This document shows positions 44,235 through 54,112 of a stretch of DNA of 64,000 nucleotides, one piece after another (position 1 is the stretch's first letter; every line of letters starts with the position of its first letter). Source of the stretch: Alphaproteobacteria bacterium (GTDB lineage Bacteria > Planctomycetota > Phycisphaerae > UBA1845); NCBI GenBank assembly GCA_028285105.1, contig JANQQE010000021.1, positions 62,001 to 126,000 of the forward strand, read 5' to 3'. Under the pieces are notes generated by a model. The model was not told the origin of the DNA. It saw nothing but the letters and a program-made list of their open reading frames with translations, and searched no databases. A program made the position numbers and the translations under genes.

Positions 44235-46667
44235 CTAGTGATTGCTTTTCGTCAGCGGCATGTCGACGATCGGATGCTCCTGCCAATCGGGCGCATCGAA
44301 GTGCCACCATTCGGTATCGAGCGCCACAAACCCTTCCGACTCCATCGCCTGCCGCAGCAGATTGCGGTTGCGTCGCGATGCCGGCGTTCCGCCCTGGTAA
44401 TCCAGATGCGCGGCTTCGGAAAAATCATCGTAGCCGGTGGGCATTTCCAATTCGTTTCCGGCTGAGTCCACCAGCGTCACATCGACTGCGCATCCTCGAT
44501 TGTGCCGTGAACCATCCTTCGGGTCGGCGACGTATCGCGGATCGGGCACCAGCTCCCACATTTTCTTCTGCACCGAAAGCGGCCGATACCCATCGAAGAT
44601 TTTCAATCCCAACCCGCGACTTGCCAACCTCTCCTGCACCCGCGCAAGCCGCTCTGCCGCACCAGCCCGCAGCAGGCAGATCGCCTCTGGATACAACTGC
44701 TCACCGGTGAAGTTGTTTTCCGTCGCATAGCGAAGGTCGATGACGATACCCGGCACGACCTCGGCAACGTTGACCATCGTTTGACTGTTGGCGCTCGCCA
44801 CCTTTGCGGATTTCTCGCCACAAACAAGCGCGTCGATTCGGGCGGCCATCATGGACAGGTAGTCCGCACCCTTCGGATGATGCACCATCCCCGCGATGAG
44901 ATAAAACCGATCGCCGTGTCGAACACGGGCTGAGTCGAGGTGCCAGTCGCGCCACGTTCCGCTCTTTCGAAGGATCGAGTCGACTCTGCCGCCAAGTCCT
45001 TTCACGAACTTGGATTGGATGTGTTCAAGTCGGTCGGATGCAAAAACCTCCATCATTGCAATCGACGCCTTCCCGCTGACGAGTTTCTTCTGCTCCATCA
45101 GCAGGTAAAACCGAAGCGCCTGGCGCACCGTTGCGCCGTGCGAATGATCGTGAATCGGATCGCCGAATCGCGGCGAACCTTCACCGTAGTGTTTTCCGAA
45201 CCAAAGCCCGCCACCGTACTCTTCATCAAAAAACTGGTAGCGCTTCGATTCCAGGATTTCCTGAACCTTTTCGATACCGATGATCTTGCCGTACTTGGCT
45301 GCCAGTTCGTTGTCCGAACGTTTAATCATCCAACCCAATTCGTCACGCACATTTTTAGGCGGATTTGTTGCAACCTCGGGATGCGTTTCAAAGTAGGCGA
45401 GTAAGATGGCGATTTTTGGAACGCTGGCCGCGTAGAACATCCGATCTGGTTCGAGCATCGCCAGTCGCTGATCGTTGAGCGTCAAAATACCGAACGCGCG
45501 ATCTTCATCCTTTATATCCAGGGTCTCTCGCACGTCACGGTCGATTCGCTCAAGCTGACTTTGAAGCTCGTCATCGAAGTTCGATTCAAAGTCCAACCGA
45601 TACCCTTGCAAACGTTGGGCTTGAATCCAGGAGAGTGGAGGTTGGCGAATCGCAGGTATCAACTTCGCCTGCTCGCGATCACGTGCGGCTTGCAATCCCT
45701 TCGGTGAAACGTCGGTCACATTGTCTTCGTCGATGAGTTTTTGAATCAGCGACTCCGCGTCGTCGCGCAACCGCATGAATCGGATACCAACGCATTTCTT
45801 ATCTCCGTTGAGATACCCAACCAATTCTTGTTCGCGAACCGTAGGACGCGCTGAGTGCATGAAGTTAACCGTGCCATCGTCGCCGATCGCAACCAAACCG
45901 GTGTGCCCAACCCACTGCGACTTCTTGTTACCGCGCACGATGTTGACAAAGTCGCCTGCTTTCAATTCGTCCAGGATTTCAGGAACGCGCTCCTTGGGGA
46001 TGTACGCATCGGTGATCGGTTCGTCGGCAATGTCCTGACCAATGCCAAACTTTTTGAAGAAACGCGCCCGACGGCACACCTGTGTCAACAGCAAATGAAC
46101 TTGACCACCGCCGAGGGTTGTCGTGAGGTCAACGAACAAACCGACATTGTTGCGATTCCAATCGGCGACGGTGTAATGGTTGCGCGTGACCATTCCGATG
46201 CGCCCCTCTTTGTAACGCAGCCGCTGCAACGCTTGCACGAATGTCGGAAAATCATCCGACAGCGCCATCGCGTAGATGTGTTCGCAAAACGTGAGGCAAT
46301 CGCTGCGCGTCAGGCAGTACATGGGGTCGGGGTCATGCGTCTCGAAGGGATACTCGCCAAGCAGGTAAAGATCGTACGGCTGACCGATGTTCTTGCGGGC
46401 GAGATGTATGACGCGATCCGTCACATCCGGGTGGACCGTCTTGATGTCGCGGATGTATTGGGCCAACTCATCTTCTGAAAACGTGTAGAGTTGCCGCCCC
46501 TTGGCCCAGTCGAGGTTGACCGCAGGCCGATTTTTTTCTCGATGGGTCGCAACGGAATCCTTTGGGGTAGATTCCCTATGACAACCCGGCTGAACGAGCA
46601 AACCAAGGGCAAATGTTATTTTGAGGATGATTCCCGGTTGCCCAAACACGTTAAGTTCAAGATTCAC
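44235..46667 (-). CDS. Lipoprotein fusing DUF1460, class A beta-lactamase-like and VanX-type domains
   Basis: The product is 810 residues from a GTG at 46667 preceded by GGGGA. A signal sequence ends in a possible lipobox (QPGC, Cys29). Domain 1 (about 60-300) is DUF1460, an amidase-like NlpC fold with Cys124 (SDCLTFCEH) and His255 (WVGHTG). Domain 2 (about 380-615) is beta-lactamase/D-Ala transpeptidase-like with S415-x-x-K418, S451-D-N and K568-S-G. Domain 3 (about 630-805) is a VanX/DdpX D-Ala-D-Ala dipeptidase with S720-x-H722-x2-G-x-A-x-D729 and E786-x2-H789. Each set of catalytic residues is complete. It should cut or edit peptidoglycan peptides outside the cell. The pathway is inferred. 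Confidence 0.9.
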   Translation of the reverse strand: MNLELNVFGQPGIILKITFALGLLVQPGCHRESTPKDSVATHREKNRPAVNLDWAKGRQLYTFSEDELAQYIRDIKTVHPDVTDRVIHLARKNIGQPYDLYLLGEYPFETHDPDPMYCLTRSDCLTFCEHIYAMALSDDFPTFVQALQRLRYKEGRIGMVTRNHYTVADWNRNNVGLFVDLTTTLGGGQVHLLLTQVCRRARFFKKFGIGQDIADEPITDAYIPKERVPEILDELKAGDFVNIVRGNKKSQWVGHTGLVAIGDDGTVNFMHSARPTVREQELVGYLNGDKKCVGIRFMRLRDDAESLIQKLIDEDNVTDVSPKGLQAARDREQAKLIPAIRQPPLSWIQAQRLQGYRLDFESNFDDELQSQLERIDRDVRETLDIKDEDRAFGILTLNDQRLAMLEPDRMFYAASVPKIAILLAYFETHPEVATNPPKNVRDELGWMIKRSDNELAAKYGKIIGIEKVQEILESKRYQFFDEEYGGGLWFGKHYGEGSPRFGDPIHDHSHGATVRQALRFYLLMEQKKLVSGKASIAMMEVFASDRLEHIQSKFVKGLGGRVDSILRKSGTWRDWHLDSARVRHGDRFYLIAGMVHHPKGADYLSMMAARIDALVCGEKSAKVASANSQTMVNVAEVVPGIVIDLRYATENNFTGEQLYPEAICLLRAGAAERLARVQERLASRGLGLKIFDGYRPLSVQKKMWELVPDPRYVADPKDGSRHNRGCAVDVTLVDSAGNELEMPTGYDDFSEAAHLDYQGGTPASRRNRNLLRQAMESEGFVALDTEWWHFDAPDWQEHPIVDMPLTKSNH

Positions 46668-46945
46668 AGTCGGTTCCCCATCTACCAGGAAAGCAATTTG
46701 TGCTAGAATAACCGTTTCAAATCCCTGAGTAGGGCCGAAACAACAGGATTTTCAGGCTTCGAGGTTGCCCATGAACGGCTCCCCGACAATTCTCCAAGCC
46801 GTCTCCAACCAATCAAGCCAAATCCTCGCTAACGCACATTTAATACTTTGGATGAATTTAATTGTATCTCTATCATTGAATCTCCGCTAGGACATTATTA
46901 GGATAGACTTTGCGGAGATCGGAAATAGATACGGATTCCGATCTT

Positions 46946-48163
46946 ATGAATTTTGCGACGATCAGACCTATGGATTGGCAGGTTCTTCAAGTGGTTCATC
47001 GCCTGGGACCTTTACCGCAGCACAAACTCGCCGATCATCTCGGACGGCGGCGGTCAACAGTCAACGGTGCGACACAGCGGTTGATGGCCTCTGGCTGGCT
47101 TCAAAAAGTTGGCCAATCGGGCCAGGGGCGCGGACGGCCCGCGATCCTTCTGGCGGTCAACCGTTCGATCGGTTGCTTCGCTGGCATCGACATCGCGGCT
47201 GACGAACTTCACCTCGCGCTGGTAGCCGCCGACGGTCATCCGATGGGCCGTGCGACCGTGATGCTTGGCGAAGATCGCACGCTCGACATGATACTCGAAC
47301 AGATCGACTTGGCGCTTCGTGGACTGTTGTCGCAGATCGATCTCGGCCTCAAAAACATCTTTGGTTTGTGGGCGGGCATCAACGGCGCCGTCGATCGAAT
47401 GGGCAACGTCGTGACCTGCGCATCACTGGGATGGCACAACGAACCGCTCGGCAAACTGCTGACCGAAAAGTATGGCACCAATGTCCTGGTACAGGGCGCT
47501 GCCACAGCAATGAACGCAGCCGCAGAGTCTCTCATGGGTGCCGGACGTGACGCCACAAGCTTGGCATACTACCGAGCTGGGCAAGGTATCAGCGCTCGAT
47601 TCGTTCAACAAGGAAGACCGCTTGCAGGCGCAACGCAACGGGCTGGCGAACTTGGCCACGTCGTTGTCGAACCGGGTGGAAGGCAATGCCCATGCGGAAA
47701 CAAAGGCTGTCTGGAAGCGGTGGCATCGGGACCGGGCATCGTTGCGGGATTGAAAGAACTCGACCCCAAGGACTTACCCAAGAGTGTGCAAAATGCCATT
47801 GACGAGAAGCTGCCTTCACAGGAAATCGTGCGTACGTGTTTTGAACACTACAAGGTAGGCGACGCGAACCCCTTTTCGTCCACGTTGCACGGAAAGATGA
47901 GCTACATCGCACTGGGGGCTGCGATGGTTGTTGCAGCGTACGACCCCGAAGTATTGGTGCTGGGTGGATATTTGTTTGAAGACAATCATGCACTGCGCGA
48001 CGGCGTGACCAATCAACTTCGCGAGATGGTTCTGGACTGGGATCTTCGAAACCTGAAAGTGATGGAAGGCGAAGTCATCACGCAAGATCGCGCGGTAGGC
48101 GGTGCCGCCGAAGTCTGCCAACGATTTTGGGCGAACCCCCGCGGCGTGGTCGCTCACGACTGA
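46946..48163 (+). CDS. ROK-family transcriptional repressor (NagC/XylR type)
   Basis: The product is 405 residues from the ATG at 46946; the frame is open to a TTG at 46910. An N-terminal winged helix (WQVLQVVHRLGPLPQHKLAD, RRRSTVNGATQRL) is followed by a ROK domain with the zinc motif CPCGNKGCLEA. The catalytic aspartate that sugar kinases carry after the second phosphate loop is missing (VQGAATAMNAAAE), so it should be a regulator and not a kinase. The NagB/LmbE fusion gene lies 182 bases downstream, suggesting an amino sugar as ligand. The AT-rich stretch at 46840-46905 may hold its operator. Confidence 0.88.
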   Translation: MNFATIRPMDWQVLQVVHRLGPLPQHKLADHLGRRRSTVNGATQRLMASGWLQKVGQSGQGRGRPAILLAVNRSIGCFAGIDIAADELHLALVAADGHPMGRATVMLGEDRTLDMILEQIDLALRGLLSQIDLGLKNIFGLWAGINGAVDRMGNVVTCASLGWHNEPLGKLLTEKYGTNVLVQGAATAMNAAAESLMGAGRDATSLAYYRAGQGISARFVQQGRPLAGATQRAGELGHVVVEPGGRQCPCGNKGCLEAVASGPGIVAGLKELDPKDLPKSVQNAIDEKLPSQEIVRTCFEHYKVGDANPFSSTLHGKMSYIALGAAMVVAAYDPEVLVLGGYLFEDNHALRDGVTNQLREMVLDWDLRNLKVMEGEVITQDRAVGGAAEVCQRFWANPRGVVAHD

Positions 48164-48345
48164 CCCCTCAGTCATCCTTATCGCTTCGACTTGCGATGGA
48201 TCGTTCGACTTCAGGGGCAGACGGTAATGTGAAACGCCGCAAACAGTCGATGAATCTTGAACCAACGAATCGAAGTGTCGTGTATGGACAGGAGCAAAGT
48301 TCTAACGTAATGACGCTCCTCGGCCAACACCGAAAGGAATGACCC

Positions 48346-50757
48346 ATGGCAAGTCAGGCGACGGCAAAATCTGTGGCAAACGACCGTCCGAAATCCGCAG
48401 ACAAGAAGTCACGTAAAGTGCAGACCGCCAGCCCCGTCGAACAAGTCGCGATACAGGAAAGCGGTTACGATCTTCGATACGGACCGAAGGAACGCATCGG
48501 GACGGTCATCGTCGACAACTTCCCGCGTCTTGGCCGACTGACCGCCGTCAGATTCCTCGAATGGGTTCTGCAAAACCCCACCGGTTCGGTCGCACTGCCC
48601 ACCGGCAAGACGCCCGAATACTTCATCAAATACGTCATGCACTACATGCGCGATTGGAAACGCAAAGACGTGCGCGCCGAATTGGAGTCAATGGGTCTTC
48701 CGACCGATCGCAAACCGGTGATGAGCGACCTGCGTTTCGTACAGATCGACGAGTTCTACCCAATCGACACCCGCCAGCACAACAGCTTTCGCTACTACGT
48801 CAACAAATACTACCTCGGCGAGTTTGGACTTGACCCGGCAAAAGCACATCTGATCGATCCGAATCAGATTGGTTTGCCGCGCGGTATGCGTATCACCGAT
48901 GTGTTCCCGAAGATGACTGTCGATCTAAGCCTGCGCGTTCGCAAAGCCAAAACGCTCATGGAAAAACGCCAGCAAGGCGTTCTCGAACACGTCGATCAGT
49001 TCTGTACAGAATACGAACGCAAGATTCGCGAGATGGGCGGCATTGGGTTTTTCCTCGGCGGAATCGGTCCCGACGGACACATTGCATTTAATGTGCGCGG
49101 TTCCGACTTTTACTCGACGACGCGGCTTGTCGAACCGAACTACGAAACACGGGCAGCCGCAGCCAGCGATCTCGGCGGGATGGAAGTCGCCCGGTCCAAG
49201 CACGTCATCACCATCGGCTTGCAAACGATCACCCACAACAAAGATGCCGTCGCAATCATCATCGCAGCCGGTGAGGCCAAGGCGAAGGTCGTGGCCAACA
49301 CCATCGAATCTGACGCGATCAACCGATTCCCGGGATCAGCGCTTTCGGTCCTGCCAAATGCCCGATTCTACCTGACCAAGGGTGCGGCAAAACGCTTGAG
49401 CAACCGAGCGTTCATCGATCTTCAGCGCAGCAACGAAGTCTCCGAGCGCCAAATTCACAAGATCGTCATGGACCTCTCGCTCAACAACGACAAGACCATC
49501 GACGAACTCAACGAAGCCGACTTCAAAGCCAACCGCTTCGGCGCAGAATTGCTCGCCAAAACCAAACGCAGCCCGCGAGATCTCAAGGATCTAACCCGCA
49601 AACAGATCCTCGACAACCTCGACAAGGGCAATCGCCCCATCGAACAAAAAAGTTTCCTGCACACAGCCCCGCATCACGACGACATCATCCTGGCTTACCT
49701 GCCGTATGTGACGAACCTCGTCCGCCGCAGCAGCACGCTCCATCACTTTGCATACATGACGTCGGGGTTCAACGCTGTCACCAACAGCTACATGCACAAC
49801 GCCATCGAGGATGTCCTGAAACGCATGCGGCGTGGCGAGTTCAGCGAGTTGCTTGCGTCCAAATACTTCGATCCGAGCAACCTGCAAGCCCGCAAGATCG
49901 ACGTGTCGTATTACCACGAAGGCGCCGCGCGTAACCACGAAGACAAGAAGATGGAAGCCGTTTCGCGCCGGTTACTGCGCAACCTGTTCGAGGTCTACGA
50001 AGAAGACCGGGCTGACAACATCAAAGAACGCTGCTCGGAACTGCTTAACTACTTCGCGACGCAGTACCCGGGCAAGAAGGACATCGCCATCGTGCAGCAA
50101 CTAAAGGGCCGCGTTCGCGAATACGAATCGGAACTGAAGTGGGCGTATTACGGTTTCCTCGGAGAGGCTGTCCGCCATTTGCGACTCGGTTTCTACAAAG
50201 GCGATCTGTTCACCGAACCGCCGCGCATTGATCGCGACGTGCCGCCCATCTTCGACCTGCTGCGCGAAGTGAATCCCGACATCGTCACAGTCGCTTTCGA
50301 CCCCGAAGGCAGCGGACCCGACACGCATTACAAAGTGCTGCAAGCCGTTTCGCAGGCGCTCAAGGAATACGAAAAGGAGTCGGGCCGTCACGACATTCGG
50401 GTGCTGGGTTACCGAAACGTATGGTTCAAGTTCCACCCGTCCGAATCCAACCTGTTCGTGCCGACATCGCTGACGCACCTGACCGACATGGACAATTGCT
50501 TCGACAGTTGCTTCAACACGCAGAAGACGGCTTCTTTCCCAAGCTACGAGATGGACGGCCCGTTCTCGCGCCTCGCCCGCAAGATCCAGGTCAAACAGTT
50601 CGACCAGATCAAGACCATGCTCGGCGAAGAATTCTTCGTAAACAGCAAGGACCACGGCATGCGAGCGTGCCGAGGCATCGTTTACCTGAGCGACATGGCC
50701 CTACCCGAGTTCTACGCAGCCTCAGAAGAACTTAAAAACGTCGCCGAAGCGATGTAG
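48346..50757 (+). CDS. NagB-like deaminase fused to a PIG-L/LmbE deacetylase-like domain
   Basis: The product is 803 residues. Residues about 50-370 are a glucosamine-6-phosphate deaminase/isomerase domain: LPTGKTPEYF, D135 in QIDEFY, and D243/H245 in GPDGHIAFN. E. coli Glu148 corresponds to Val250 here. Residues about 430-780 are an LmbE/PIG-L deacetylase-like domain with HHDD (443-446) and a later PDTHY. A similar fusion is known in Bacteroidetes and planctomycetes. Together the domains could remove acetyl and amino groups from N-acetylglucosamine phosphate in sequence. An AAAGGAA ribosome site lies before the ATG. The ROK gene is directly upstream. Confidence 0.88.
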   Translation: MASQATAKSVANDRPKSADKKSRKVQTASPVEQVAIQESGYDLRYGPKERIGTVIVDNFPRLGRLTAVRFLEWVLQNPTGSVALPTGKTPEYFIKYVMHYMRDWKRKDVRAELESMGLPTDRKPVMSDLRFVQIDEFYPIDTRQHNSFRYYVNKYYLGEFGLDPAKAHLIDPNQIGLPRGMRITDVFPKMTVDLSLRVRKAKTLMEKRQQGVLEHVDQFCTEYERKIREMGGIGFFLGGIGPDGHIAFNVRGSDFYSTTRLVEPNYETRAAAASDLGGMEVARSKHVITIGLQTITHNKDAVAIIIAAGEAKAKVVANTIESDAINRFPGSALSVLPNARFYLTKGAAKRLSNRAFIDLQRSNEVSERQIHKIVMDLSLNNDKTIDELNEADFKANRFGAELLAKTKRSPRDLKDLTRKQILDNLDKGNRPIEQKSFLHTAPHHDDIILAYLPYVTNLVRRSSTLHHFAYMTSGFNAVTNSYMHNAIEDVLKRMRRGEFSELLASKYFDPSNLQARKIDVSYYHEGAARNHEDKKMEAVSRRLLRNLFEVYEEDRADNIKERCSELLNYFATQYPGKKDIAIVQQLKGRVREYESELKWAYYGFLGEAVRHLRLGFYKGDLFTEPPRIDRDVPPIFDLLREVNPDIVTVAFDPEGSGPDTHYKVLQAVSQALKEYEKESGRHDIRVLGYRNVWFKFHPSESNLFVPTSLTHLTDMDNCFDSCFNTQKTASFPSYEMDGPFSRLARKIQVKQFDQIKTMLGEEFFVNSKDHGMRACRGIVYLSDMALPEFYAASEELKNVAEAM

Positions 50758-50803
50758 ATAGTAGGAATTCGCGCCCCATCCACCGTACGATCTATCGCTT
50801 CGG

Positions 50804-50858
50804 GTGCCCCATCCTTGAGCGCAGCGGTAGGAACGTGCCCCGCCCTTGAGCGAAGCAG
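50804..50858 (+). repeat. Direct repeat GTGCCCC..CCTTGAGCG
   Basis: Two 24-base units (GTGCCCCATCCTTGAGCGCA with GCGG, and GTGCCCCGCCCTTGAGCGAA with GCAG) lie 31 bases apart. GGGTGCCCC also occurs near 5785. They lie after the NagB/LmbE stop; the function is unknown. Confidence 0.55.
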
Positions 50859-50908
50859 AAGGGTGGGAGAGTGACACGCGCGCAGAGAGTCATGAAGAGA
50901 TTCAAGCC

Positions 50909-50935
50909 GTAGTTCGGGTCATCGACCCGAACTAC
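50909..50935. repeat. Perfect hairpin GTAGTTCGGGTC-ATC-GACCCGAACTAC
   Basis: A 12-bp perfect stem with a 3-base loop lies 20 bases before a small gene. A related element with the arm GACCCGACCTAC lies at 51220-51242 on the other side of that gene. The arrangement suggests a dispersed palindrome family or a terminator for the NagB/LmbE fusion, but there is no T run. Confidence 0.7.
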
Positions 50936-50954
50936 ATCAGGATGAGACTATCAG

Positions 50955-51200
50955 TTGACAGCACGTATCCGAGTCATCGCTTGCAAGAACACCACGTCCC
51001 GTTATGGCGCACCCCGTGCCCAACCGACGCACCTTGAAATTAACCAAGACGGCGAATTGTTTTTTCTAATTCGATTGAACGCAGATGAACAATGCATCGC
51101 CGATACATGCCACTTTTCAATGGAGGAAGCGAAGTCGCAGGCAGAGTTTGAATACGAATTGCCAAAAGACGGGTGGCAGGAGTGCGACAGTGACGGGTGA
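50955..51200 (+). CDS. Small protein of unknown function
   Basis: The product is up to 81 residues from a TTG at 50955. The C-terminal 55 residues look like a folded domain (LEINQDGELFFLIRLNADEQ, then CHFSMEEAKSQAEFEYELP, ending DGWQECDSDG), and this is the only part I trust. The true start may be downstream. Hairpins of the GTAGNTCGGGTC family lie on both sides. I know no function for it. Confidence 0.55.
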   Translation: MTARIRVIACKNTTSRYGAPRAQPTHLEINQDGELFFLIRLNADEQCIADTCHFSMEEAKSQAEFEYELPKDGWQECDSDG

Positions 51201-51219
51201 ACCGTAAACATCGCAGGCC

Positions 51220-51242
51220 GTCAGGTCGATGACCCGACCTAC
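51220..51242. repeat. Degenerate GTAGGTCGGGTC hairpin
   Basis: Read on the minus strand, GTAGGTCGGGTC-ATC-GACCTGAC resembles the perfect hairpin at 50909, with one arm shortened. It lies just after the stop codon of the small gene and overlaps the end of the HTH/EIIA gene by a few bases. Confidence 0.5.
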
Positions 51243-51964
51243 GTTTTGTGCTTTGCTGCGACGACTTCTTCTCTTTCGATCAGGGCGGCCAGGGCTTCGT
51301 CTGGTTCTTCGGCTTCTCGCAATTTGCCGATGGTTTCGTCGTCGAGGATACGCATCAACCTTGCAAGTACGTGCAGATGCTGGCGATCGTCGTGGCAGCA
51401 GATCAAAAAGAACAGGCTTGTCAGCCCACCATACGGCGAGCCAAACCCGATCCCTCTTGGCAATCTTGCGAAGCACACGAACGGTTCGGCGCTGGCATAG
51501 GGCATTGGTTGACGCGGGTGAGGGATGGCGATGCCGTTGGGCAGCGCCGTCGAACACATCGTCTCGCGCTGCTGGATCGCAGTGAGCAGACCGGGCTGAT
51601 CGTAGAGCAACCCGGTGCGGTCAGCCAACCCGCAAAGCTCCAACAGCACCGACGATTTCGTCTTCGCCGGCAGCAGCATGTCGATCCCCTTCACGCTCAT
51701 CATTGCCGTCAGCAAATGCTGATCGACATCGCGCGAACCGGCTTCGCTCATGGCCTTCTCGATATCGCGCAGGCGGTTCTCTTCCAACTCGAGCGAGATC
51801 ATGTCCTGTTGCAACCACTCGGTGACCTCAGCCCGATTGAACCGCCACTTGCCAGCCACCTTCTGGGCGGGCAGTTTACCGCGGTCGGCCATCTTGCGCA
51901 CGTCGCGGGCGTCAAGACCGACATGCTTGGCGAAATCCTCGAGGGTCATGTTTTGATAGGGCAT
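51239..51964 (-). CDS. Excisionase-type HTH domain fused to a PTS EIIA (PtsN-like) domain
   Basis: The product is 241 residues from the ATG at 51964. Residues 1-60 are a MerR/excisionase-like DNA-binding domain (MTLEDFAKHVGLDARDVRKM, KWRFNRAEVTEWLQ). Residues about 95-235 are an EIIA domain of the fructose/nitrogen type with the phospho-acceptor histidine in GIAIPHPRQP and the segment TSLFFLICCHDDRQHLHVL. Bacteria with similar proteins use EIIA phosphorylation to regulate rather than to transport. No other PTS gene is in the window. The gene lies alone between repeat hairpins. Confidence 0.88.
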   Translation of the reverse strand: MPYQNMTLEDFAKHVGLDARDVRKMADRGKLPAQKVAGKWRFNRAEVTEWLQQDMISLELEENRLRDIEKAMSEAGSRDVDQHLLTAMMSVKGIDMLLPAKTKSSVLLELCGLADRTGLLYDQPGLLTAIQQRETMCSTALPNGIAIPHPRQPMPYASAEPFVCFARLPRGIGFGSPYGGLTSLFFLICCHDDRQHLHVLARLMRILDDETIGKLREAEEPDEALAALIEREEVVAAKHKT

Positions 51965-53554
<1,590 letters not shown>

Positions 53555-53561
53555 CGGACAC

Positions 53562-53708
53562 GTAGGGTCCGCTGTGCGGACCGTCGCCCCGTTGTCATTC
53601 CCGCGAAAGCGGGAATACAGAAGAAGGCGTCAACGCAAAATCAAAGAGTTCGGTTCGCATAGGCGGACCCAAAATAAACTGGATTCACGCGTGCGCTGGA
53701 ATGACGGG
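53562..53708. repeat. Interleaved GGTCCGC and dRS3-like repeats
   Basis: The order is GTAGGGTCCGCTGTGCGGAC (53562-53582), the dRS3-like left arm TGTCATTCCCGCGAAAGCGG (53591-53620), a diverged right arm of the first element CGGTTCGCATAGGCGGACC (53651-53669), and the dRS3-like right arm CTGGATTCACGCGTGCGCTG (53679-53708). The two inverted pairs overlap rather than nest, which suggests that one element landed in another and was later rearranged. Confidence 0.7.
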
Positions 53709-53750
53709 ATGGCGAAACGAAATCAACGCGCCCGATCAAAGGAATGAATC

Positions 53751-54098
53751 ATGTTTCAAACGTTCGCATCGCTCATAGCACAAAGCCCCGCCCCCACGAA
53801 AACCCCACCGCCGCAGGGCTTCCCCCCGATGATCATTGGGTTGGGCATCTTCTTCGTGATCTTCTATTTCATGATGATGCGAGGCAACCGCAAACAAAAA
53901 CAAGAACGAGCCAACCTGCTCGACAACCTAGCCAAGAACGACCGCGTCATGACTGTCGGAGGCTTGCTCGGCACAGTCGTCACCATCCGCGATCAGGAAG
54001 TCGTCCTAAAAGTAGACGAATCCAACAACACGAAAGTGACGTTTCTAAAATCTTCGATTCAAAAGGTGATTACAGAGGGCGATTTGAGCGCCTCGTGA
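53751..54098 (+). CDS. yajC: Preprotein translocase accessory subunit YajC
   Basis: YajC binds SecDF and assists Sec secretion. The product is 115 residues: a short Pro-rich N-terminus, one transmembrane helix (MIIGLGIFFVIFYFMMM), then a basic cytoplasmic segment and the YajC fold (NDRVMTVGGLLGTVVTIRDQ, VVLKVDESNNTKVTFLKSSI). The length fits. tgt lies upstream as in many genomes; secDF is not in the window, and a possible GTG start of the next gene overlaps the yajC stop. Confidence 0.93.
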   Translation: MFQTFASLIAQSPAPTKTPPPQGFPPMIIGLGIFFVIFYFMMMRGNRKQKQERANLLDNLAKNDRVMTVGGLLGTVVTIRDQEVVLKVDESNNTKVTFLKSSIQKVITEGDLSAS

Positions 54099-54112
54099 CG
54101 GGGATAGATGCT

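Noticed and set aside
53744-54094. In-frame upstream extension of the AT-rich gene over yajC
   Set aside because: The region is fully coding for YajC in another frame; the real start is at 54113 or 54095.
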